64,000 nucleotides of DNA, taken from positions 62,001 through 126,000 of the forward strand of contig NZ_JAUSTU010000007.1 of NCBI RefSeq assembly GCF_030813005.1, given 5' to 3'. Made by a program: the position numbers and the translations under genes. A model generated the notes under the pieces. It saw nothing but the letters and a program-made list of their open reading frames with translations, was not told where the DNA came from and made no database searches. Origin of the DNA: Robertmurraya andreesenii. GTDB taxonomy: Bacteria > Bacillota > Bacilli > Bacillales > Cytobacillaceae. Below are positions 58,079-64,000 of the stretch, in pieces (position 1 is the first letter of the stretch; each line of letters starts with the position of its first letter).

Positions 58079-59317
58079 ATGAAGGAATTATTTCTAGATA
58101 GAAAATTCGTGTTCTTATGGTTAGCGCAAGCAGCTTCCGGATTAGGAAGTACATTTGCGACGTTTGCCATATCATGGCTAGTCTATGATATGACAGGCTC
58201 GAAGATGGCGATGGGGAGCATTTGGCTTACCTTCATGCTTCCGAATATTATCATTCAAATGTTTGCAGGTCCTTATTTGGATCGATGGGATCGGAAGAAG
58301 GTCATGATCTTTTCAGAGTGGTTCCGCGGAGCTGTGTTTCTTTTACCAGCCATATTATTACCGATGGGTGTATTAGAAGCTTGGCATTTATACGTTGTAT
58401 CTATTGCGGTAGGGCTTGCCCAGCCTTTGTTCTATCCCGCAAGTATGGCGTATGTTGCGGATATTTTACCAAAAGATAAATTAACAAAAGGGAATTCGAT
58501 TCTCGAAGGTACCGGACAATTAATGACCCTTTTAGGACCGACCTTAGGGGGAATCATGATTTCCGCATTTAGTGTTGAGCTCGTTCTCTTTATCTTGATT
58601 ATTGCTTTAGGCGTATCGGGAATGTTATTGATGATGAATCCAAGCTCCAAAAAACAGCGGGTAGAACAGAAGGAAAGCTGGTTTATTCAGTTTAAGGAAG
58701 GTCTTCAGTTCTATCGCGTTTATCCCGTGTTATTTTGGGTTGGAATCATGATGATGATCATCAATTTTAGCTCTGGTGCTGCTCAGCCAATGTTCTTACC
58801 TTATATCACCGATGAGCTAGGTGGAACGGCCTTTCAGTATGGATTGTTTACATCTGCTTTTTCCCTTGGAATGGTAGGAGGTTCATTACTAACTGGACTT
58901 TTGAAAGAACCAAAGAATCGAAAAAGGGTCATGCTCGGGTCGTTATTTATAGATGGACTACTTTTCATTGGATTAGCTTGGACATCTTATTATTGGTTAG
59001 CCCTCGTTTTTTCCTTCGGTCAAGGCTTATTTGCGATTATTTTCAATATCAACAATACAACACTGTACCAGCGCAGAGTTCCTGAGCATTTACGTGGCAG
59101 AGTCTTTTCGGTAAGAATTTTGCTTGCCCAGGCGGGAATCCCATTTGGTGCAGCATTAGGAGGCATGTTTGCAGAAGCCTTTTCCATCCCACTATTGTTT
59201 GCTGTTCTGGGGATGATCATCATCTTTACAAACTTAATTTGCTGGAGACAACCTATTTTTGAGAAGCTTAATGATCACGTAGTGGAAGATCGAGGAGAAC
59301 AGAAAGCGTCTTTGTAA
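58079..59317 (+). CDS. MFS transporter
   Basis: A 412-residue protein with twelve hydrophobic segments, of the MFS_3-like exporter group (LWLAQAASGLGSTFATFAIS start; YLDRWDRKKVM motif A; VPEHLRGRVFSVRI in the second half). It resembles macrolide-type and enterobactin-type exporters. GAGGGGGAGG precedes the ATG. It is cotranscribed with the ArsR-type regulator, which suggests substrate-induced efflux. Confidence 0.85.
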   Translation: MKELFLDRKFVFLWLAQAASGLGSTFATFAISWLVYDMTGSKMAMGSIWLTFMLPNIIIQMFAGPYLDRWDRKKVMIFSEWFRGAVFLLPAILLPMGVLEAWHLYVVSIAVGLAQPLFYPASMAYVADILPKDKLTKGNSILEGTGQLMTLLGPTLGGIMISAFSVELVLFILIIALGVSGMLLMMNPSSKKQRVEQKESWFIQFKEGLQFYRVYPVLFWVGIMMMIINFSSGAAQPMFLPYITDELGGTAFQYGLFTSAFSLGMVGGSLLTGLLKEPKNRKRVMLGSLFIDGLLFIGLAWTSYYWLALVFSFGQGLFAIIFNINNTTLYQRRVPEHLRGRVFSVRILLAQAGIPFGAALGGMFAEAFSIPLLFAVLGMIIIFTNLICWRQPIFEKLNDHVVEDRGEQKASL

Positions 59318-59398
59318 ATATTGCTAATAACTGTAAATCATCTTTTCTCCCCTCCTAACGAAAAATAAAGAAAAGTGTGTTTAGGAGGTAATGGAATC

Positions 59399-60196
59399 AT
59401 GTTAAATAGGAAGGTTTGTATCAGTTTATTTTTCATCCTGTCACTCATGATCACCCCTGCTTCAGCTAGCTTAAGTAATTCTCCGATTCATTGGGGGTTT
59501 AAGAAGGGAAAAGATGAACAGCCTGCAGATGCGGGTGCAGAATTAGATGCGCTACTTGAAAAATATGATGCCTTTTATAAAGGCGATCCCGACAAAAAAG
59601 ATATTTATTTAACCTTTGATAATGGTTATGAAAATGGTTATACAGCCCAATTCCTTGATGTCTTAAAAAAGGAAAAAGTACCTGCCACATTTTTTGTAAC
59701 GGGTCACTATTTAGAAAGTCAGCCCGAACTGGTGAAGCGAATGGCTGATGAAGGTCACATTATCGGAAACCATTCTTATTATCACCCTGATTTAACTAGG
59801 GTAGATGATGAGAGGTTGAAAAGAGAACTTGAAAAAGTACGGGCAAAAACTGAAGAAATTACAGGGATTAAACATATGGTCTACTTGCGCCCACCACGAG
59901 GGATTATTAGTGAGAGAACAATGAAACTGGCTAAAGAACAAGGATATACACATGTGATGTGGTCACTAGCCTTTGTCGATTGGCATGTCAACAACCAAAA
60001 AGGATGGCGATATGCCTATGATAATATTATGAGACAAATCCATCCAGGTGCTGTCATCCTGCTTCATACCGTGTCAAAGGATAATGCGGATGCTTTGGAA
60101 AAGGCGATTAAGGATTTGAAGAAGAAAGGCTATACCTTCAAAAGCCTTGATGATTTAACAAAAAGTAAAGCGTTTGAGCATCCAGCGCTTTTTTAA
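59399..60196 (+). CDS. pdaA: Delta-lactam-biosynthetic de-N-acetylase PdaA
   Basis: A 265-residue secreted NodB-fold deacetylase with an N-terminal signal peptide. Motifs: LTFDNGYENG (motif 1, where the canonical second Asp is Asn, as in PdaA), GNHSYYHPD (motif 2), RPPRG (motif 3) and LLHT (motif 5). PdaA removes acetyl groups from muramic acid to start muramic-delta-lactam formation in the spore cortex, needed for germination. Start ATG 59399 follows TAGGAGG. The three downstream genes keep the pdaA-yfjP-rlmCD order. Confidence 0.92.
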   Translation: MLNRKVCISLFFILSLMITPASASLSNSPIHWGFKKGKDEQPADAGAELDALLEKYDAFYKGDPDKKDIYLTFDNGYENGYTAQFLDVLKKEKVPATFFVTGHYLESQPELVKRMADEGHIIGNHSYYHPDLTRVDDERLKRELEKVRAKTEEITGIKHMVYLRPPRGIISERTMKLAKEQGYTHVMWSLAFVDWHVNNQKGWRYAYDNIMRQIHPGAVILLHTVSKDNADALEKAIKDLKKKGYTFKSLDDLTKSKAFEHPALF

Positions 60197-60206
60197 GGCG
60201 GTAGGT

Positions 60207-60316
60207 TGTCGATAGTAATTTGTTCTTGACCGATATCTAGGCAGATTTGACCGATATATGTAATTAACGACCGATATACTTTATTTTTGACCGATATCTG
60301 TGAAGCAGAAGGATAT
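60207..60316 (+). repeat. Second cluster of GACCGATAT repeats
   Basis: Core units at 60227-60236, 60248-60257, 60268-60277 (CGACCGATAT) and 60288-60297, every 20-21 bp. A decayed unit (TGTCGATAG) precedes them at 60207, and another ending GATAT follows at about 60307-60316. The structure is the same as at 6985-7075, including decayed edges. It lies in the 3' region of pdaA before its terminator, about 100 bp ahead of yfjP. Confidence 0.85.
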
Positions 60317-60328
60317 CTATAGTAATGG

Positions 60329-60362
60329 AAGCCGCCTTCAATCATTTGAGGGTGGCTTTTTC
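60329..60362 (+). terminator. Terminator after pdaA
   Basis: AAGCCGCCTTCAA (60329-60341) pairs with TTGAGGGTGGCTT (60346-60358), with one G-T pair and T-run. Confidence 0.75.
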
Positions 60363-60380
60363 GAGTTTTTGCCAAACAAA

Positions 60381-60389
60381 TGCTATAAT
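60381..60389 (+). promoter_or_regulatory. Extended -10 promoter for yfjP
   Basis: TGCTATAAT is a perfect extended -10 (TATAAT at 60384-60389), about 30 bases ahead of the GTG start of yfjP. A -35 is not evident. Confidence 0.5.
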
Positions 60390-60418
60390 TTAAGCAATTT
60401 GTGTAGGTGGGATATTGT

Positions 60419-61261
60419 GTGAAGATTGCGGGACCGTATAATTTCGATTTAGTTTTGGACAGGCTTTCCCTCGACCCTTTGAACATCGTGGATTTGGGAA
60501 AAAGAAGTGTGAAGATACCCCTTATAATCGATAAGAAGCCAAAGGTGGTTGAGGTGGCAGCAGTGGGGACTACGGATGACCCAGAATTCTTAATTTCTGG
60601 TGCTGAAAGTGAAGTGGAGTTGGCAAGGCTAGCCCATATTTTACAATGGGATACGCCCTTGGCAAGGATTCATGAGCATTTTCAACAGACAGATCTGGCA
60701 CCCATATTTTCCGAGCATCGTGGAACACCCCTTATTCTTGACTATGACCCATATGATTGTCTCTTAAAATGCATCATTCACCAGCAATTGAACCTAGCAT
60801 TTGCCCGGACGTTAACCGAACGGTTTGTCAGAACCTTTGGAACGATGGTAGACGGAGTATATTTTTACCCGCAGCCTGAAGTGGTGGCAAAGCTTAAGGT
60901 AGAGGATCTAAGAGAGCTCCAATTTAGTGGGCGAAAAGCGGAGTATATAATCGGAGTTGCGCAGGCGATTGTGGAGGGTACTCTAGACATAGACAGCCTT
61001 TCTGAGAAAACAGATGATGAAATCATGAAGGAATTAACTAAGCTGCGTGGTGTGGGTCCTTGGACGGTGCAAAATGTGTTAATGTTTGGACTGGGGCGAC
61101 CGAACCTTTTTCCGGCAGCGGATATTGGCCTGCAAAATGCCTTGAAAAAACGATATAATCTAGACCGCAAGCCAACGATTGAAGAAATGGAAGCCTATCA
61201 AAAGGAATGGGAACCATACTTAAGCTATGCCTCTTTGTATCTTTGGAGGAGCATTGAGTAG
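60419..61261 (+). CDS. yfjP: DNA-3-methyladenine glycosylase, AlkA/YfjP-like
   Basis: A 280-residue HhH-GPD base-excision enzyme: IHQQLNLAFARTLTERFV near residue 120, and the HhH-GPD stretch LRGVGPWTVQNVLMFGLGRP with the catalytic Asp in FPAADIGLQ. It would remove alkylated purines. I used the GTG at 60419 because AGGTGG sits eight bases upstream. It matches B. subtilis YfjP by position after pdaA. The next gene begins 25 bases after the stop. Confidence 0.88.
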   Translation: MKIAGPYNFDLVLDRLSLDPLNIVDLGKRSVKIPLIIDKKPKVVEVAAVGTTDDPEFLISGAESEVELARLAHILQWDTPLARIHEHFQQTDLAPIFSEHRGTPLILDYDPYDCLLKCIIHQQLNLAFARTLTERFVRTFGTMVDGVYFYPQPEVVAKLKVEDLRELQFSGRKAEYIIGVAQAIVEGTLDIDSLSEKTDDEIMKELTKLRGVGPWTVQNVLMFGLGRPNLFPAADIGLQNALKKRYNLDRKPTIEEMEAYQKEWEPYLSYASLYLWRSIE

Positions 61262-61286
61262 AACGAATGAATGGAGAGAACACAGC

Positions 61287-62672
61287 ATGAAAAAGGAACA
61301 AGCAGTAAAAATCAAAGAGAAGCAAACCTTTCCGCTAACCATCAAGCGCCTTGGGATCAATGGGGAAGGTGTCGGTTATTTCAAAAAGCAGGTCGTGTTC
61401 GTTCCCGGCGCCCTTCCAGGTGAAGAGGTTGTGGTTGAAGCAGTGAAGGTTCACCCCAAATTTGCCGAGGGTCGAATCAAAAATATTCGAAAAGAGTCGC
61501 CATTCCGTGTCCAGCCCCCTTGTCCCCATTATGAGGAGTGTGGAGGCTGTCAGCTGCAGCATTTGCGCTATGACAAGCAGCTAAAGGAGAAAAGGGACAT
61601 TGTTATTCAAGCGCTGGAAAGACATACAAAGCTGCCGACAGCCGAGCTTGATATTCGTGAAACCCTTGGAATGGAGGACCCTTGGAATTACCGCAACAAA
61701 AGTCAATTCCAGGTCGGGAGTCAGAATGGAAAGGTGCTTGCTGGCCTCTATGGCCTGAACTCTCACAAATTAATCCATATCGATCATTGTGCTGTCCAGC
61801 ATCCAAAAACCACGAAAGCCACAGGCAAGGTCAGAAAGTTAATCGAAAAATTAAATATCCCTATCTATAATGAAAGAACGAAAAAAGGCATCGTCAGAAC
61901 CATTGTGACAAGAGTTGGCATCCAAACGGGTGAACTGCAAATCGTCTTAATCACAACAAAGAAGGATTTCCCGCAAAAGGAACAGCTTATCCAAGAAATT
62001 AAAAAGCGGATGCCGGAAGTCAAATCCATCGTTCAAAACATTAATGGTGAAAAGACATCCTTAATCTTTGGTGATGAAACCTTTGCATTAGAGGGAAACG
62101 AGTATATTCAAGAAACCTTAGGAGATCTGCAGTTTGAATTATCGGCAAGGACCTTTTTCCAGCTGAATCCTGAGCAAACCGTGAAGCTCTATGATGAAGT
62201 GAAGCAAGCGGCAGGATTAACAGGAACAGAAAAAGTAGTTGATGCTTATTGCGGCGTCGGTACGATCGGACTATGGCTGGCGGATAAAGCGGGAGAAATT
62301 CGCGGCATGGATGTCATTCCCGAATCCATCGAAGACGCAAAGACAAATGCAGCACGACACGGAATCAAGCATGCCAAGTATGTTACGGGGAAAGCGGAAG
62401 TCGTCATGCCGAAGTGGGCGAAGGAAGGCTGGAGACCAGATGTTGTTATCGTTGATCCGCCAAGGACGGGACTTGACGGGCAACTATTGAAGACCATTTT
62501 GAATGTTAAGCCGAAGAAGGTTGTTTATGTATCATGTAATCCGTCGACGTTGGCTAAGGATATTGCGGTGTTAGCGGACAAGTATAAGGTGGAGTATTTG
62601 CAGCCGGTGGATATGTTTCCGCAGACGGCGCACGTCGAGTGTGTTGTCTTGATGTCAAGGGTTGAGGAATAA
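61287..62672 (+). CDS. rlmCD: 23S rRNA (uracil-C5)-methyltransferase, RlmCD-like
   Basis: A 461-residue RumA-family enzyme: N-terminal TRAM domain (IKRLGINGEGVGYFKKQVVF), a 4Fe-4S cluster motif (CPHYEECGGCQLQH), SAM motif DAYCGVGTIGLWLAD, motif IV DPPRTGLD and the catalytic cysteine in VYVSCNPSTL. It methylates U747 and/or U1939 of 23S rRNA. ATG 61287 follows GGAGAG. B. subtilis has two paralogues (YefA = RlmCD, and YfjO); the position after yfjP corresponds to YfjO, so the exact target is uncertain. Confidence 0.9.
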   Translation: MKKEQAVKIKEKQTFPLTIKRLGINGEGVGYFKKQVVFVPGALPGEEVVVEAVKVHPKFAEGRIKNIRKESPFRVQPPCPHYEECGGCQLQHLRYDKQLKEKRDIVIQALERHTKLPTAELDIRETLGMEDPWNYRNKSQFQVGSQNGKVLAGLYGLNSHKLIHIDHCAVQHPKTTKATGKVRKLIEKLNIPIYNERTKKGIVRTIVTRVGIQTGELQIVLITTKKDFPQKEQLIQEIKKRMPEVKSIVQNINGEKTSLIFGDETFALEGNEYIQETLGDLQFELSARTFFQLNPEQTVKLYDEVKQAAGLTGTEKVVDAYCGVGTIGLWLADKAGEIRGMDVIPESIEDAKTNAARHGIKHAKYVTGKAEVVMPKWAKEGWRPDVVIVDPPRTGLDGQLLKTILNVKPKKVVYVSCNPSTLAKDIAVLADKYKVEYLQPVDMFPQTAHVECVVLMSRVEE

Positions 62673-62702
62673 GCTCTATTCAAAGTATTGATAAATAAAG
62701 GG

Positions 62703-62775
62703 TTTCCAAGGTTGGAGGATTTTCTGCCCAATGTCTGGCAGTGCCTTTTAACCTTGAAAATCCTTATTTTTATTT
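62703..62775 (+). terminator. Terminator after rlmCD with alternative pairing
   Basis: AGGATTTTC (62716-62724) pairs with GAAAATCCT (62756-62764), followed by TATTTTTATTTATT, and CTGCC/GGCAG pairs in between. A competing stem, TTTCCAAGGTT (62703-62713) with AACCTTGAAA (62750-62759), would exclude it. Confidence 0.6.
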
Positions 62776-62808
62776 ATTGAGGAAACAGTTCAATCGCAAA
62801 AATTTGCG

Positions 62809-62863
62809 TAGGGTTGTGGAGACAGATTAGATAACTTCATAGGGTTGTGGAGATAGGTTAGAT
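62809..62863 (+). repeat. Two-copy 31-bp tandem repeat
   Basis: TAGGGTTGTGGAGACAGATTAGAT (shown in parts: TAGGGTTGTGGAGA, then YAGRTTAGAT) occurs at 62809-62832 and, with two substitutions, at 62840-62863. It lies ahead of the Phd-like/hsdM genes. The remainder of 62865-63026 is very A/T-rich with no other recognisable element. Confidence 0.75.
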
Positions 62864-63026
62864 TAAACATTCCCTAATTTTGAAATGAAGGGTTATCCAT
62901 ATTTCTATATTATAGATATACATATATTAATATTTGAGTTGAAAAAGTAATTACATTTCAAGTATAAATAGTCATTTCAATAGACTGATTTTCTTGGTAT
63001 AATAAAAAGAAAAAGCAGGTGTGGAT

Positions 63027-63239
63027 ATGGAAAGTGAAGATAAAATACAAAAACAGCCTATGGACTTTTATAATATGTCAGATTTTTTAAGAGGGCAATC
63101 CTCGAAATTAATAACTAAATTATCTGATGAGGATAGGACAGCTTTCGTTTTAAAAAATGGAAAGCCTATTGCTGTTCTACTGTCTAATGAACGCTATGAA
63201 AGGCTTTTGAAATCGGGTATTGATATAACAGAATATTAA
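63027..63239 (+). CDS. Phd/YefM-like small protein preceding hsdM
   Basis: A 70-residue protein with the Phd/YefM antitoxin pattern: SDFLRGQSSKLITKL followed by FVLKNGKPIAVLLSNERYERLL. No toxin gene follows; the next ORF, 20 bases on, is a type I restriction methyltransferase. It may repress the restriction locus or be an antitoxin relic. I used ATG 63027; GTG 63021 is possible. Confidence 0.7.
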   Translation: MESEDKIQKQPMDFYNMSDFLRGQSSKLITKLSDEDRTAFVLKNGKPIAVLLSNERYERLLKSGIDITEY

Positions 63240-63259
63240 AGATGAGCGAGGTAAAATGA

Positions 63260-64000
63260 ATGGCCGTGAAAAAATCAGAACTATATTCCCTACTATGGGA
63301 AGCGTGTAATAAACTAAGAGGTGGCGTAGAGCCGTCAAGATACAAAGACTACGTACTTGTATTGTTGTTTTTTAAATACGTATCAGATAGATACAAGGGA
63401 CAGCGATTTGCTGAGTTTACAGTAAGCGAAGGTGCATCATTTGATGACTTAATTGCTGCGAAGGGCAAGAGTGATGTCGGTGAACGAGTAGATAAGATTA
63501 TCCAAAAGTTCCTAGAGGAAAACCGTCTTCAAGGTTCTCTTCCTGATGTTAGTTTTAATAACCCGGATGAATTGGGTTCTGGCAAGGAACTAGTTGATAA
63601 AGTTTCTGGACTTATTGCTATATTCCAAAATCCTGCTATTGACTTCAGAAGTAACAGAGCTAGTGGTGATGACATCATCGGAGATGCTTATGAGTACTTC
63701 ATGATGAAATTTGCTCAAGAGTCTGGTAAGAGCAAGGGTCAATTTTATACACCTAGTGAGGTGTCACGTATCATTGCTAGACTTATTGGTATTGGTGATA
63801 TTAGACAAGAAACAGGTAAAAAGTGGACACTTCATGATCCTGCAGCGGGCAGTGGTTCTTTATTAATTCGTGCAGCAGATGAAGCTCCTATGGATGAAAA
63901 CGGTGACTCTATAGTTACAATATTTGGTCAGGAAAAATACCCTGATACTGCAGGTTTAGCAAAGATGAACTTTATCCTACATAACAAAGGTACAGGTGAA
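63260..64000 (+). CDS. hsdM: Type I restriction-modification methyltransferase subunit (HsdM), partial
   Basis: The first 247 codons of an HsdM-type N6-adenine methyltransferase: a helical N-terminal domain (SLLWEACNKLRGGVEPSRYK, then DYVLVLLFFKYVSDRY), GQFYTPSEVSRIIARLIG, and the SAM-binding motif DPAAGSGSLLIRA. The catalytic NPPF/Y motif and the specificity and restriction subunits would lie beyond the right edge. The start ATG at 63260 follows GCGAGG. Together with the Phd-like gene it marks the start of a defence locus. Confidence 0.9.
   Translation, partial: MAVKKSELYSLLWEACNKLRGGVEPSRYKDYVLVLLFFKYVSDRYKGQRFAEFTVSEGASFDDLIAAKGKSDVGERVDKIIQKFLEENRLQGSLPDVSFNNPDELGSGKELVDKVSGLIAIFQNPAIDFRSNRASGDDIIGDAYEYFMMKFAQESGKSKGQFYTPSEVSRIIARLIGIGDIRQETGKKWTLHDPAAGSGSLLIRAADEAPMDENGDSIVTIFGQEKYPDTAGLAKMNFILHNKGTGE

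Noticed and set aside
1..64000. Prophage, insertion sequence, CRISPR, tRNA or rRNA
   Set aside because: No transposase, integrase or phage gene, no regularly spaced array of CRISPR type (the GACCGATAT units have no full-length repeat and spacers of only about 10 bp), and no cloverleaf or rRNA segment was noticed.

Overview
The window reads as a chromosomal segment of a low-GC, endospore-forming, motile member of the Bacillaceae. The evidence is gene content and order: a nag operon with a NagR regulator, a ger spore-germination operon, a liaIHFSR envelope-stress operon, motAB, sinI/sinR, a yfk block (yfkK, yfkJIH, yfkF, yfkD, yfkAB) and a pdaA-yfjP-rlmCD block, all with Bacillus-type Shine-Dalgarno sequences and terminators. 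I saw no rRNA, tRNA, CRISPR array, prophage or insertion sequence. The species cannot be fixed by eye.

Layout. 1-4.8 kb: N-acetylglucosamine use. A divergent nagP transporter gene carries an in-frame stop codon, and nagA-nagB-nagR is followed by a SIS-domain gene that appears to have lost its core. 4.8-11.5 kb: an MFS exporter, two HAD phosphatases, a RecQ helicase and a split ThrE-type exporter. 11.6-15.6 kb: a solute-binding lipoprotein overlapping a membrane GAF-GGDEF-EAL protein. 15.7-19.8 kb: a four-gene ger operon. 19.9-24.5 kb: a DEAD-box helicase, a Rieske oxidoreductase, an RraA-like protein and a LysM-CAP protein. 24.6-28.3 kb: the lia operon. 28.4-33.1 kb: a flippase, DoxX, an ECF sigma factor, a thioesterase and a DMT exporter. 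33.1-41.2 kb is a minus-strand run (yetJ, mscL, acyP, ampS, yeeI, topB, ybjQ, a small gene, a chemoreceptor). 41.5-46.9 kb: motAB, a small zinc-ribbon gene, the sin locus, mapB and an HD-GYP-like protein. 46.9-54.7 kb: the yfk block with a ZosA-like P-type ATPase. 54.9-62.7 kb: class I fumarase, an ArsR-MFS pair, pdaA, yfjP and rlmCD. The right edge enters a type I restriction-modification locus preceded by a Phd-like small gene.

The most interesting part is 43.5-46.9 kb. A type I cyclic-di-GMP riboswitch lies directly upstream of a SinI-type anti-repressor gene. sinI converges on sinR across a shared bidirectional terminator, whereas in B. subtilis the two are in tandem. Perfect SinR-type heptamers bracket the promoter of a neighbouring zinc-ribbon gene, and a Spo0A-type box lies upstream of the riboswitch. 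An HD-GYP-like protein with altered signature residues is close by, and a GGDEF-EAL enzyme is elsewhere in the window. Together these suggest direct second-messenger control of the SinI/SinR biofilm-motility switch next to the flagellar stator genes. The riboswitch and gene identities are read from sequence; the circuit is inference.

Other signals worth following are two clusters of a roughly 20-bp-period GACCGATAT repeat, each in the leader of a DNA-repair gene (recQ, yfjP); a nested 18-bp inverted repeat near 28.3 kb; and mirror-image NagR operators overlapping both nag promoters.
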